From Lachnospiraceae bacterium (GTDB lineage: Bacteria > Bacillota > Clostridia > Lachnospirales > Lachnospiraceae): a stretch of 64,000 nucleotides of DNA. This document shows positions 8,615-17,355 of this stretch, piece after piece. Position numbers and translations under genes: made by a program. The notes below the pieces were generated by a model that saw only the letters and a program-made list of their open reading frames with translations, was not told the origin of the DNA and did no database searches. The stretch covers positions 1 through 64,000 of the forward strand of contig SVFI01000008.1 in assembly GCA_015056905.1 (NCBI GenBank), written 5' to 3'. How positions within the stretch are numbered: the first letter of the stretch is position 1; every line of letters begins with the position of its first letter.

Positions 8615-9790
8615 TTACTTGATTTTTTTGCTCTTCTTTACCTTGCTCCAAGTAGAGTAATAGGTCTTTCCGTTTACCTTTTTATAACATCTGATACGGA
8701 AGTAGTATGTCTTTTTGCTCTTTAATTTCTTGATCGTCACACTCTTCTTGGATGCACCTTTTACTGTAACTTTTTTGCCTTTTGCAATTTTAGATTTTGA
8801 TGTGCTGTACTGGACCTGGTATCCGGTTACACCGGATTTCTTTTTCCATTTCACAGTCGCACTCTTTTTCTTGGATGTAACTTTACTAATAGAAGTTGCA
8901 GACACTTTTACTTTTTTTTCATTTACACTGAAACTGTACGGCTGTACCGTTCCTGTAGCAGAAACTAAGTCTGTTCCGGCTCTGAAATAGTAAGTTCCTG
9001 TTTTCGGACATTCATAGGTATACTGACCATTTTTAAAATCCCTGCAACCAAAAACTTTCTCACCGTTTGCATCTTCGACACGGAAATCCTGGCCTGTCAG
9101 GCTTCTCTCATACATATTTGCCTTAAAGACATATGTTTTTCCCTTCTTTAAGGTCATTTTAAAATAATCATCACAAGGACCTTTTCCCCAGAATGACCAC
9201 GGGCGGGTCGAATACTCACCTGACATAGTTGTTCCGAGATTATATACATTTGCCGTTTCCTTTGTATTGTTTGCTTCTGTCTCGAAATAGTTATCCGCTG
9301 TGAACGCAAAGGAATACTTCATAGTGGCATTTGTATTCTTCAGACTATACAAACCCGTTGTCATGGAGAAATAGTACGTTCCCGGATTGAGTCCAATCTT
9401 GTAACCATGTTTCTGTGCCAATTCATCTCCGAGATCATAATAATGTCTCCACAAGCAATTTCCATTCTCATCAATCACATTAAAGAACGGCTGTAACATA
9501 CCGTTGTCGCTCTCTGCCAGAAATGGGTTGTCACCATAAAAAGTAAGATAACCTTTCTGCGAAACCGTAAATTTGTAATTATATTCAAGATCTGTCTTTG
9601 CAGCCATTTCATAATTTGTATTATACTGCATTGCTGCGGCTGATGAACGGATTGCATTCATCTCTTCTGCCGTATACACTTTGTAATACGGAATCTCTTC
9701 CGCCTTCGTTTCTACCCGAAAACCAACTACACCGGCAAATACTGCCCCGACAAGCATGGCACATGCCATGACATATTTTTTCAATTTCAT
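8615..9790 (-). CDS. secreted protein with C-terminal fibronectin type III domain
   Basis: A 391-residue exported protein. The N-terminus (MKLKKYVMACAMLVGAVFAGVVG) is a signal peptide cleaved near VETKAEE. The middle part is beta-rich with two similar pre-peptidase C-terminal-like blocks (LTFYGDNPF ... GTYYFSMTTG; YFKMTLKKGKTYVF ... GTYYFRAGTD). A lysine-rich FnIII domain ends it (SATVKWKKKSGVTGYQVQYST ... TYYFRIRCYKKVNGKTYYS). GGGAGG precedes the ATG. No catalytic domain or sortase motif is visible; probably an extracellular structural or carbohydrate-binding protein. Confidence 0.78.
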   Translation of the reverse strand: MKLKKYVMACAMLVGAVFAGVVGFRVETKAEEIPYYKVYTAEEMNAIRSSAAAMQYNTNYEMAAKTDLEYNYKFTVSQKGYLTFYGDNPFLAESDNGMLQPFFNVIDENGNCLWRHYYDLGDELAQKHGYKIGLNPGTYYFSMTTGLYSLKNTNATMKYSFAFTADNYFETEANNTKETANVYNLGTTMSGEYSTRPWSFWGKGPCDDYFKMTLKKGKTYVFKANMYERSLTGQDFRVEDANGEKVFGCRDFKNGQYTYECPKTGTYYFRAGTDLVSATGTVQPYSFSVNEKKVKVSATSISKVTSKKKSATVKWKKKSGVTGYQVQYSTSKSKIAKGKKVTVKGASKKSVTIKKLKSKKTYYFRIRCYKKVNGKTYYSTWSKVKKSKKIK

Positions 9791-9904
9791 GTGTTATCCT
9801 CCCTTATATCCTATATAAAAATATTGGTATAAGCATGATAACACATGACTATTTTTCATTGCCTTTTTTCCGACAAAAGACTGGATTTCTCCGACGAAAA
9901 GACT

Positions 9905-10627
9905 TTATCCTTCCCGGTAAAATTCCTTTTGCAAGCCCTCTGCCAAAACAACCCCCAGGTCCGCTGCCCAATCGTCAAGCTGCTCAAATCCTGAAAATTC
10001 TGCCATGGAATCCCCGTTTCTGAGAGCAAGAACAATCCTCTCTGCCACTTCCGGCGACTGCTCCAATTTTTCTTCCAAATCATCTTTGTTATAATTACGG
10101 TTGTACTGCGAAAGAAGCGCTGCAACCATCTCCGCATACTCTTCCACACGTTCACCGAATTGTTCCTGCGCCATCGTATCCCTGTTGTTAACCGCATTCG
10201 CCAAAGACAACAAACTAAGCGTATACTGTCTGACAAATGCGTCCCTGAGTTTTGTTACCATCGCATCCGGATAAAAAAGCGCAAACACGTCCACGATTTT
10301 TCCCGCTGCCTGCTCTACCCTCTGCGCCACTTCTCTCTGACGTGCTGCCGACTGTGACAACGATTCAAGATAAAGTTTCAGCCAATTTGAATACTGCATC
10401 CAAAGCTTACCCAGGTCGCCAGCCATCTGCATCTCATCCATCGACGGCCGCTGCACAACCTGATTTCCCCTGCATATCCTCAGTCTCGTACCGACCTGAA
10501 GATTGTATGGGTCCACACCCGGATTTGCAAGGAGTATAAGCGGTACTGTTGTTCTGTATTTCTGTGCAAGACGATACAATGTATCGCCCCTTACGATTTC
10601 GTGCGTGATAAATTGACATTCTGCCAT
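9905..10627 (-). CDS. LysM-domain protein without signal peptide
   Basis: A 240-residue protein starting with a LysM domain (ITHEIVRGDTLYRLAQKYRTTVPLILLANPGVDPYNLQVGTRLRI, residues ~7-52), followed by ~185 residues of predicted helix with no recognised domain. There is no export signal, as in some spore-coat and cytoplasmically assembled LysM proteins, so a role on the forespore is possible but unproven. GGAGG lies 6 nt before the ATG. Confidence 0.75.
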   Translation of the reverse strand: MAECQFITHEIVRGDTLYRLAQKYRTTVPLILLANPGVDPYNLQVGTRLRICRGNQVVQRPSMDEMQMAGDLGKLWMQYSNWLKLYLESLSQSAARQREVAQRVEQAAGKIVDVFALFYPDAMVTKLRDAFVRQYTLSLLSLANAVNNRDTMAQEQFGERVEEYAEMVAALLSQYNRNYNKDDLEEKLEQSPEVAERIVLALRNGDSMAEFSGFEQLDDWAADLGVVLAEGLQKEFYREG

Positions 10628-10729
10628 AAAGCCTCCGATATATTAAACTTTGTTGTTTCTTTAATATATGCGGTATTTTGGCAGTCGTGCATCCGCCTTT
10701 CCTCCGGCTTTCACCAAAATCTCCACTTC

Positions 10730-11233
10730 CTAATAGCTGCGGATTCTGTCTCCGGAATCATCCGTTGTCTTATCTATTTTGCGAATCACAACATAATAAC
10801 TGTAATTATCGTTTACTTTTACTTCGACACGATCGCCGACTTTATGTCCGAGCAGGGCCTTACCCATCGGTGACTCAATACTGATCCGATTTGAGAGCGA
10901 GTCACTGCGCACTGTCGTAACAATGCGGTAAACTTCCTCCTCATCGTCCTCCTCCACATAAACTGTAATCGTGTTGTTCATCCCGACCTCATCTTCTCCG
11001 GATTCATCCGAAATGATTTCCGCTGTCTTTATCATGCGCTCCAGATAACGGATGCGGCTTTCATTTTTATTCTTTTCTCTCTTCGCCGCATGATATTCAA
11101 AATTCTCACTTAAATCACCGTGTGCTCTCGTCTCTTTGACCGACTCGAGAAGTTCCGGCCTTTTTACAAGCTTTCTGTATTCGATTTCTTCCTGCATTTT
11201 GTCAATATCTGACTGTGTTAATTGATCTCTCAT
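10730..11233 (-). CDS. greA: transcription elongation factor GreA
   Basis: About 167 residues: N-terminal coiled-coil finger (LTQSDIDKMQEEIEYRKLVKRPELLESVKETRAHGDLSENFEYHAAK) with the acidic tip residues of GreA, then the C-terminal FKBP-like domain (SPMGKALLGHKVGDRVEVKV). It stimulates transcript cleavage by backtracked RNA polymerase. Two starts are possible: ATG 11233, which fits the family N-terminus but has only a weak upstream GGGAAA, and ATG 11302, which has AGGA but adds 23 unusual basic residues. I prefer 11233. Two GGGGTAT inverted repeats lie just upstream. Confidence 0.9.
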   Translation of the reverse strand: MRDQLTQSDIDKMQEEIEYRKLVKRPELLESVKETRAHGDLSENFEYHAAKREKNKNESRIRYLERMIKTAEIISDESGEDEVGMNNTITVYVEEDDEEEVYRIVTTVRSDSLSNRISIESPMGKALLGHKVGDRVEVKVNDNYSYYVVIRKIDKTTDDSGDRIRSY

Positions 11234-11324
11234 TTTTAATATTCGCGAACTGCGTTTCCCTTTCTGACATTTTCTTGCCACATTCCTGCGATATTCCGGC
11301 ATTACTGCTATCCTATTCCGGCGG

Positions 11325-11412
11325 CGGGGTATGGAAAAGATTTTCGCCCCTCGGTTACCCCGTATTTTAAAAAACGGGGTATTGCCCGGTGAAACATGCT
11401 ATCTATACCCCG
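11325..11412. repeat. two spaced inverted repeats CGGGGTAT-N22-(A/T)TACCCCG
   Basis: CGGGGTAT 11325-11332 pairs with TTACCCCG 11355-11362, and CGGGGTAT 11375-11382 pairs with ATACCCCG 11405-11412; half-site starts are 30 bp apart in both. The core and geometry match the array at 1536-1727 (GGGTAT ... ATACCC, 21-bp spacer there), and the spacer of the first copy (GGAAAAGATTTTCGCC) resembles that of the third copy there (GGAAATGGACTTCGCG). The array lies upstream of greA. Confidence 0.7.
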
Positions 11413-11485
11413 CAGTCTTTAAAAATCGGCATTATGTAAACCGCACCCTAAAAAAACTCCCCACTCAAAAAAGTTTTATGTCAAC

Positions 11486-12649
11486 CTATCGGTACGCATG
11501 GTCAACCTTAATCACGGTGAAGCATTCCGGCCATTTTGACTGTACAAGCTGCTCAATCTCACTTGTCAGCTTATCCTCGGACTTTTTATATCCCACAGGC
11601 ACAACGACGTCAAAAATCAGGTTTGTATGCGTGTTTCCGACCACCATACGGAAATCATGGATAGAAAGTCTCTCATCCATCGTCCGAATCAGTTCCGCAA
11701 CTGCGGCTTTGCGCTCCGCTACCGCCTCGTTGTTCGTATCAATCGGGTCCATATGTATCGTCGCATCACAGTGCAGCACCTGCTCAAGTTCCCGCTCAAT
11801 CAAATCAATCACATCGTGAAGCACAAAAATGTCACCATCTCCCGGAACCTCCGCATGCAATGAAATCAGCACGCGCCCCGGACCGTAATCATGTACGATC
11901 AAATCATGAATCCCCACCACTTCCTCATGTGCCATGACAATCTCTTCAATCCGTGCAACAAACTCCGGATCCGGTGCCTGACCGAGCAACGGACTAATCG
12001 TATTTTTCGCCGCCTCAAATCCGGCCACAAGGATAAGTAGTGCAACAAGCATACCACAATAGCCATCAATATTAATATCCGTAATATGTAAAAACAGCAT
12101 CGCCAAAAGCACAACTGTCGTGGAGAGCGCATCACTCATACTGTCAGTCGCTGTCGCTGTCATGGCTGCGGAAGAAATTCTTTTTCCAACCCTGCGATTG
12201 TAGTAAGCCATGTACAACTTTACCAGAATAGACACAGCCAATATTATAATCGACAGAGTGCTAAGTTCCACCGATTCGGGATGAAGAATTTTCTTTAGAG
12301 AACTCCTGCCCAGTTCCACGCCCATAAGCATAATCAAAAACGCTACACCGAGTCCGGATAAATACTCAATTCTTCCATGACCGAAAGGATGGTCGGAATC
12401 CGGCTTTTTCCCGGCAAAAACAAATCCGATCAGCGTGATAAACGACGAACCTGCATCAGAAAGATTGTTAAACGCATCCGCCATAATCGCAATGGATCCG
12501 CTCAGAAATCCTGCAAGATATTTGCCTGCAAACAGACAAACATTCAAAAAAATCCCAAGAATACTGCACATTGTTCCGTACGCCTTACGCACCTGCTGCT
12601 CTGATTTCCCCTGTTCATTTATAAAACATTTTGCCAAAAGTGTTACCAT
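11486..12649 (-). CDS. cation diffusion facilitator (CDF) metal transporter
   Basis: A 387-residue exporter of divalent metal using proton antiport. Six membrane helices, then a cytoplasmic ferredoxin-like domain from about residue 220. The helix-2 metal motif reads NNLSD (in IMADAFNNLSDAG, i.e. NxxxD) and the helix-5 motif DSMSD (DxxxD); the conserved HPFGHGR lies after helix 2. The NxxxD/DxxxD set differs from the HxxxD type of zinc exporters, so manganese, iron or another ion is possible. The C-terminal domain is long for the family. The next gene downstream is greA, separated by the inverted-repeat array. Confidence 0.88.
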   Translation of the reverse strand: MVTLLAKCFINEQGKSEQQVRKAYGTMCSILGIFLNVCLFAGKYLAGFLSGSIAIMADAFNNLSDAGSSFITLIGFVFAGKKPDSDHPFGHGRIEYLSGLGVAFLIMLMGVELGRSSLKKILHPESVELSTLSIIILAVSILVKLYMAYYNRRVGKRISSAAMTATATDSMSDALSTTVVLLAMLFLHITDINIDGYCGMLVALLILVAGFEAAKNTISPLLGQAPDPEFVARIEEIVMAHEEVVGIHDLIVHDYGPGRVLISLHAEVPGDGDIFVLHDVIDLIERELEQVLHCDATIHMDPIDTNNEAVAERKAAVAELIRTMDERLSIHDFRMVVGNTHTNLIFDVVVPVGYKKSEDKLTSEIEQLVQSKWPECFTVIKVDHAYR

Positions 12650-12670
12650 AGTGTAACTCCTCTTTTCCCT

Positions 12671-14923
12671 CTATTCTTTATAAAAAAATAAGTCAATATC
12701 CACGTTTCCGGAAATTCCCGGAACCGTTCCTTTTTCGGTAAACTGCCACATAGTAAATGCATATGGATAATCCGGACTCTCGCGGTAATCCGCAAGCCAT
12801 TTGTCGTAAGCTTCCAGCTTTTCGAGATGAAGCACGGTGGTAAACCGTTTGGAATTCGCATAAATCATCGGTTGATATCCGCTTTCCCGAATTCTCTCAC
12901 AAAATGCTACCGTGATATCTGTCAGCCGGTTCGGTGTCAAATCGTCGGTTCTTGCATCGTCATACAAAATAGGCTCCGTATCAAACACCACAGGCATTTC
13001 CACCGGACACTCCTGCAAAATCCCAAGTACATAATCTGCCTCCTCGCGCGCCTCCTCCTCACTAATTGCTGCCGAGAAGAAATAAACACCGACTTTGATT
13101 CCCGCTTCCGTTGCTCCCCGGTAATTTTCATAAAAACGCGCATCGGTCTGAAGTTCACCGCTTCCGTAGCCACGGATTCCGATTCTCAGAATCGCAAACT
13201 CAACCCCTGCCTGACGTACCTGTTGCCAATCGATATCGCCCTGAAATTTGGACACATCAATTCCTTTCATGACCTTTACGCCGTCGCCCGACACATAAGT
13301 CTTATCGAGGTCCGTTCCCGAAAAACCGCTCAAATCATACGGATTCCTTGCGATTCCTTCCACAAGCGGTACCCTCAGCAGGCCTTCCGCAATATCATAC
13401 ACCACTACCGTTTCCGGGTCCTGCATCATTTCCTCATTATAACGCATCTGTGTCAAAAGTTCATCCCCCGGCACAATCTCTTTTTCCTCTGTCAGGACAT
13501 ATCCTTCCGTCCTGTCCGTATCCATAACCGAAAACGACAATTTTTCTTCTTTCTCAGGCTCATCTCTCCTGGTCAAACTGTCGTCCTGTACCACCCCGGA
13601 CACAGGCTTTGTCTCTATTGCCCTGCTCTTTGCAAAGGAAACTCCAAACACCGTAACACTGAGAAGCAAAACACATACACCGGAGAGCAGGCACAGATTT
13701 TCAATCTGCTGCATGCGGCGCATCGGTATAAACCCTGCCCTGCGCTCTTCTCTGCCCATGCGCTTTCTCCTCATGCGCTCTTTATAGGTTGCAAATGCCG
13801 TCACAATCAAAAGGATGGCCAGCACAACGCCAAACAGACATAAATATTTCGTACCCGAAGACATTTCCGCCGGCGCAGAAATTACCGGTTCTGCCCGTGA
13901 CATTGCCATCGCCGTCTGCACATCCGACGTTACCGGCTCTATCTTCTGCTCTGTTTCCTTTCCGTGCGTAATCTCCACGCTTTCTTTGTAATATATGCGG
14001 TTCGTCTCCGCCTCGAGAAAATGTCCGTTATACACCCGCGCAAACACTTCGCCGTCCGACGGAATGTCCTTGATACAAAACTCCGCCATGTTTTTACCGT
14101 TTTCAAACGGAAAAATCGTCGACCATGTTTTACCGCCGTCGACCGTATAGTCATAATAGACAATCTCACTCTCCGTATCATAAGCGGATATATGGAACCT
14201 ATCGCCATCCTCTGTCGTCCCCATATAAACGAGGAGCGACTGCTCAGGCGCTGTTACATCGCTTCCGATTGCTTCTTCCGGTGCAAAATAACCATTACAC
14301 ACGTAAGAAGAATAGTCCCTTCCAAGGGAACTGCTCTTTAACCCGTAATACTTGGCAACCGCTGTCGCATCCGATATGCCCAAAGCTTTCCAATCCGCCT
14401 CATCATTTACTTTTTCATAGTCTCTCAAATGGTCGGCATAACCATGTTCCACAAGAATCCCCGGAATACCGAGCGCCGTTGACTCGCGCAGAATTCCGTA
14501 ATAATCCAGCCCGCTGTCATTGAGCCGCGTCTTGACACCGCGCAGCGTAAACCCCATCTCATCAAATTGCTCCATAAACACATCCCCGAGCGAATGCATC
14601 TTAGAATTCCCGAGACCGATACTCGGAATCCACACCTCCGACCCGTACATCTGATGATTTTCGGACATATTAAAATGGAGGCTGATTAAAATATCCGCCC
14701 CCACGCTGTCTGCATATTCCGCACGCTCTTTTAATGACATGTCTGCTTTTTCCGGGTTCGTTATGTAAACCTCTACATTATCGTACTGCAGTAGTTCATC
14801 CCGCATGGCATTCGCTGTCACAAGGTTCATATCCTTTTCGATAAGCCCTCTGTGCTTCAGCCCTTCGTTCTCCCCGCCATGTCCCGGGTCCAAAACAATC
14901 ACTAAATTATCATTGCCTGGCAT
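12671..14923 (-). CDS. bifunctional cell-wall hydrolase: N-acetylmuramoyl-L-alanine amidase + GH25 lysozyme
   Basis: A 750-residue fusion. Residues ~6-195 are an Amidase_3 zinc domain (LDPGHGGENEG with His15, a conserved Glu near 29, SLHFN His83, and catalytic Glu159 in VEHGYADH). A beta-rich region follows to ~350, then two membrane helices at ~359-379 and ~409-431 flanking a strongly basic loop (KERMRRKRMGREERR). Residues ~550-750 are a GH25 muramidase (KGIDVSKFQGDIDW, VVFDTEPI). There is no N-terminal signal peptide although AGGAGA directly precedes the ATG. The basic loop predicts that both catalytic domains lie outside, an awkward topology. It follows the DUF1836 gene by 8 nt. Confidence 0.85.
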   Translation of the reverse strand: MPGNDNLVIVLDPGHGGENEGLKHRGLIEKDMNLVTANAMRDELLQYDNVEVYITNPEKADMSLKERAEYADSVGADILISLHFNMSENHQMYGSEVWIPSIGLGNSKMHSLGDVFMEQFDEMGFTLRGVKTRLNDSGLDYYGILRESTALGIPGILVEHGYADHLRDYEKVNDEADWKALGISDATAVAKYYGLKSSSLGRDYSSYVCNGYFAPEEAIGSDVTAPEQSLLVYMGTTEDGDRFHISAYDTESEIVYYDYTVDGGKTWSTIFPFENGKNMAEFCIKDIPSDGEVFARVYNGHFLEAETNRIYYKESVEITHGKETEQKIEPVTSDVQTAMAMSRAEPVISAPAEMSSGTKYLCLFGVVLAILLIVTAFATYKERMRRKRMGREERRAGFIPMRRMQQIENLCLLSGVCVLLLSVTVFGVSFAKSRAIETKPVSGVVQDDSLTRRDEPEKEEKLSFSVMDTDRTEGYVLTEEKEIVPGDELLTQMRYNEEMMQDPETVVVYDIAEGLLRVPLVEGIARNPYDLSGFSGTDLDKTYVSGDGVKVMKGIDVSKFQGDIDWQQVRQAGVEFAILRIGIRGYGSGELQTDARFYENYRGATEAGIKVGVYFFSAAISEEEAREEADYVLGILQECPVEMPVVFDTEPILYDDARTDDLTPNRLTDITVAFCERIRESGYQPMIYANSKRFTTVLHLEKLEAYDKWLADYRESPDYPYAFTMWQFTEKGTVPGISGNVDIDLFFYKE

Positions 14924-14931
14924 AATGTCTC

Positions 14932-15591
14932 CTATTGCTCTTCTTTGCTCTGCTTTGCTTTTGCCTTTTCCTTCTTCGGCTCTGACTTCTGCTCCTCTGT
15001 CTTCTTCGCCAAATCATCAATCAGTTTCTCTATCAGCTGCTTCTTGACATATACATCGAAACTGAGCAGACAGATGAACGAAAAGTACTGCAAAAATTCC
15101 TGCGCATCCTCCGGTGCATCCGAAAAGGAATTCTGTGCTGCGAGGTAACGCTCCGTCACATCCTTCTTGAGCACCTCGACCTGCTCATCCTCCCACCGAA
15201 ACACTTCGTCGTACACCTTCGTCAGATTAAAATCATCCGTCTTACCGAAAAAACGATCCGTAAGCGGATTCAGAATGCTCTGAATATCTCCGATGGATAA
15301 GATATTTTTGAAATAATATATAAAAATCAGAACGAGCATATGCTCTTTGGAATATTTCTTCTTGACCGGCGGAGGCAACAAGTCGTTCTTTGCGTAATTG
15401 TTAATCATCGTCTTCGTCAGAACCTTATCTTCCTCCGGATTGCGCGTCTTATGACGCATTCTGTTGTCCATGAACGTCGTCACCTGGTCCATGTACAGAT
15501 CAATGTTCGGAATATCCTCCGATTTGATATAATCTATGCGGTCAAAGCTTTCCAATATGCTATTTAATAACTCTTCTGTTTTCATGGTCAT
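14932..15591 (-). CDS. DUF1836 domain protein
   Basis: About 219 residues of the DUF1836 family, cytoplasmic and found mostly in Firmicutes; an N-terminal winged-helix/MerR-like segment (TKTMINNYAKNDLLPPPVKKKYSKEHMLVLIFIYYFKNILSIGDI) suggests nucleic-acid binding. The C-terminus is a lysine/glutamate-rich tail (EEQKSEPKKEKAKAKQSKEEQ). Start at ATG 15591 follows GGAAAGG; the frame is open to 15627. It is the first gene of a two-gene unit with the amidase-lysozyme, so it may regulate it or another wall function (inference). Confidence 0.8.
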   Translation of the reverse strand: MTMKTEELLNSILESFDRIDYIKSEDIPNIDLYMDQVTTFMDNRMRHKTRNPEEDKVLTKTMINNYAKNDLLPPPVKKKYSKEHMLVLIFIYYFKNILSIGDIQSILNPLTDRFFGKTDDFNLTKVYDEVFRWEDEQVEVLKKDVTERYLAAQNSFSDAPEDAQEFLQYFSFICLLSFDVYVKKQLIEKLIDDLAKKTEEQKSEPKKEKAKAKQSKEEQ

Positions 15592-15661
15592 ACACTTACC
15601 TTTCCTCTGAAAGAATGTCTTCATCACATTATATAGTATTTAAAACTATTTGTAAACGCAT

Positions 15662-15690
15662 TTGACACTTTCCGGTGCGGAATCTATACT
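15662..15690 (+). promoter_or_regulatory. sigma-A-type promoter for the PHP gene
   Basis: TTGACA at 15662-15667 and TATACT at 15685-15690 with a 17-bp spacer, 60 bp before the PHP gene start. Confidence 0.7.
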
Positions 15691-15749
15691 GAAATTACGT
15701 TTTGTCTCTAAAAATTTCGAACATAAGCTTTGAGAAAGAAGGTAGCAAC

Positions 15750-16478
15750 ATGCTTGATGTTTTAGATATGCACACACACACCATTGCCAGCGGTCACGCG
15801 TTTAACACAATTCGCGAAATGACCAAAGCCGCCGGCAAAAAAGGTCTTGCACTTCTCGGTATTTCCGAGCACGCACCTATGATGCCCGGAAGTTGCCACG
15901 AATTTTATTTCTCAAATTTAAAAATACTTGACCGTGGTGCCTACGATGTTCCGGTGATGTTCGGTGTCGAGCTGAACATTTTGGATAAAAAGGGTACCAT
16001 TGATCTTGCTGAGCGCCATTTAAGAGAGCTGGATTACGGTATTGCCAGCCTTCATCCTCCCTGCATCCCATTTATGAGCGAGGCAAACATCACCGGTGCA
16101 GTCATTGCCGCCATGCAAAATCCGTATGTCAACATTATCGGCCATCCGGATGACAGCCGGTTTCCGCTAAACTATGACGAGATCGTTTCCGCCGCCAAAG
16201 AAAACAACGTGTTGCTTGAAATTAACAATGCTTCCCTGTCTCCGACCGGCTTTCGTGTCGGCGCACGTGACAATTATCTGCGCATGCTCGATTATTGTAA
16301 AAAATATCGTTGCCGGGTGCTTCTTGGTTCCGATGCACATGCGGATACGCTCGTTGGACATCACGACTATGCCATAGAAGTTCTTGCCGAGTGCAATTTC
16401 CCGGAAGAACTCGTTGTTAACTCTTCCGTGGACGCTTTTCTCGCCATGCTCCGCGCAAAAGAGAAAATGAAACAATAA
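15750..16478 (+). CDS. PHP-domain phosphatase (YcdX-like)
   Basis: A 242-residue polymerase-and-histidinol-phosphatase (PHP) protein. Metal-binding motifs in order: DMHTHT, ASGHA, ISEHAP, SLHPPC, IIGHPDD and LGSDAHA, matching the trinuclear site of E. coli YcdX-type phosphatases. Small phosphate esters are the expected substrates, identity unknown. The ATG at 15750 follows GAAGGT; the longer frame to 15702 would start at the promoter. Monocistronic, with its own promoter. Confidence 0.87.
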   Translation: MLDVLDMHTHTIASGHAFNTIREMTKAAGKKGLALLGISEHAPMMPGSCHEFYFSNLKILDRGAYDVPVMFGVELNILDKKGTIDLAERHLRELDYGIASLHPPCIPFMSEANITGAVIAAMQNPYVNIIGHPDDSRFPLNYDEIVSAAKENNVLLEINNASLSPTGFRVGARDNYLRMLDYCKKYRCRVLLGSDAHADTLVGHHDYAIEVLAECNFPEELVVNSSVDAFLAMLRAKEKMKQ

Positions 16479-16488
16479 CATTTTTGAA

Positions 16489-16517
16489 TTGACGCAATCC
16501 AAGACGTGTGTTAATAT
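16489..16517 (+). promoter_or_regulatory. promoter for yerC-like gene
   Basis: TTGACG at 16489-16494 and TAATAT at 16512-16517 with a 17-bp spacer, 55 bp upstream of the ATG. Confidence 0.65.
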
Positions 16518-16571
16518 GACAATATAAAGCTTTAAAATTTTACAGTATTAAAGTGCGTTGGAGGATTACAC

Positions 16572-16865
16572 ATGGTAAAGAAATTGAAATCAGAGCCGGT
16601 GGACAAGTTATTTGAAGCCATTCTGACACTTCAGACAAAAGAAGAATGTTACTCTTTCTTTGAGGATTTGTGCACAGTAAACGAATTACTTTCGCTCTCA
16701 CAGCGTTTTGAAGTTGCTACGATGCTTCGCGAAAAAAAGACATATCTGGAAATCGCAGAAAAGACAGGTGCTTCCACAGCAACCATCAGCCGTGTCAATC
16801 GTTCCCTGACGTACGGAAACGACGGATACGAGCTCGTGTTTGATCGAATGAAAAAAGAAGAATAA
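16572..16865 (+). CDS. yerC: TrpR-like protein YerC/YecD
   Basis: A 97-residue helical protein of the YerC/YecD branch of the TrpR fold. CTVNELLSLSQRFEVATMLREKKTYLEIAEKTGASTATISRVNRSLTYGNDGYELVF contains a helix-turn-helix (YLEIAEKTGASTATISRVNR). Relatives are small DNA-binding regulators, sometimes linked to amino-acid or purine genes. GGAGG lies 8 nt before the ATG. A hairpin terminator follows at 16952. Confidence 0.88.
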   Translation: MVKKLKSEPVDKLFEAILTLQTKEECYSFFEDLCTVNELLSLSQRFEVATMLREKKTYLEIAEKTGASTATISRVNRSLTYGNDGYELVFDRMKKEE

Positions 16866-16878
16866 TTTTAAGCCGCCC

Positions 16879-16933
16879 GGTTGCGAGTTGCACTGGGGAA
16901 CGAATCTCCTCGGCTGCGAATTGCTCCGGGGAA
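16879..16933 (+). repeat. imperfect 22-bp direct repeat
   Basis: Copy 1 at 16879-16900 and copy 2 at 16912-16933 agree at 18 of 22 positions (cores GGxTGCGAxTTGC and GGGGAA) with starts 33 bp apart. They lie between the yerC stop and its terminator. Function unknown. Confidence 0.5.
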
Positions 16934-16951
16934 TTTGTGAATTATGTAAAC

Positions 16952-16997
16952 TAAAAACAGCTATAATTCTCGATTTAGAGAAATTTAGCTGTTTTTT
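16952..16997 (+). terminator. yerC terminator
   Basis: AAAAACAGCT pairs with AGCTGTTTTTT, with a further inner pairing of AATTCTC with GAGAAATT. A TTATGTAAAC copy (16942-16951) abuts the stem. Confidence 0.75.
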
Positions 16998-17355
16998 ACT
17001 GTTCTGACTTTTTGTTATGTCAACCACCCGACCGATATATCTCCCTGATTTAATATATATATGCCAATTTTGCAATACATCGTAGTTTTTGCTCTCCCAC
17101 AAGCCTATATATGTACCAAAATTCGTCCCTCTATCGGTCGCCACTTGGTATGGGACCTACAAAACCTCCCATGTTCACGTAGCAGCCAACCGTTGCCGCC
17201 CTCGTTGCAATTCCGCTCAAACCATCACTAAAAATCTTGTTTTCCAAATGCAAAATTTTGCACATTTAGTTAACTTATTATTTACATTTAAATTTCATTG
17301 TGCTATTCTAACATTGTCGTGAAAACGACACATATTTATATTGGAGGTAGCCAAA
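16998..17355 (+). promoter_or_regulatory. intergenic region with cold-shock gene promoter and leader
   Basis: No gene is seen here. A 14-bp perfect palindrome TGCAAAATTTTGCA lies at 17249-17262. A promoter TTTACA (17281-17286) and TATTCT (17304-17309), 17-bp spacer, follows. The short leader carries a small hairpin TGTCGT-GAAA-ACGACA at 17315-17330, just before GGAGG. The hairpin could influence temperature-dependent translation (inference). Confidence 0.6.

Noticed and set aside
12827-13843. 338-codon open frame on the plus strand
   Set aside because: Lies antisense to the amidase-lysozyme gene, whose domains are clear; no RBS and a composition rich in Arg/His/Ile typical of a shadow frame.
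16174-16377. 67-codon plus-strand frame inside the PHP gene
   Set aside because: Different frame of a gene with clear metal motifs.
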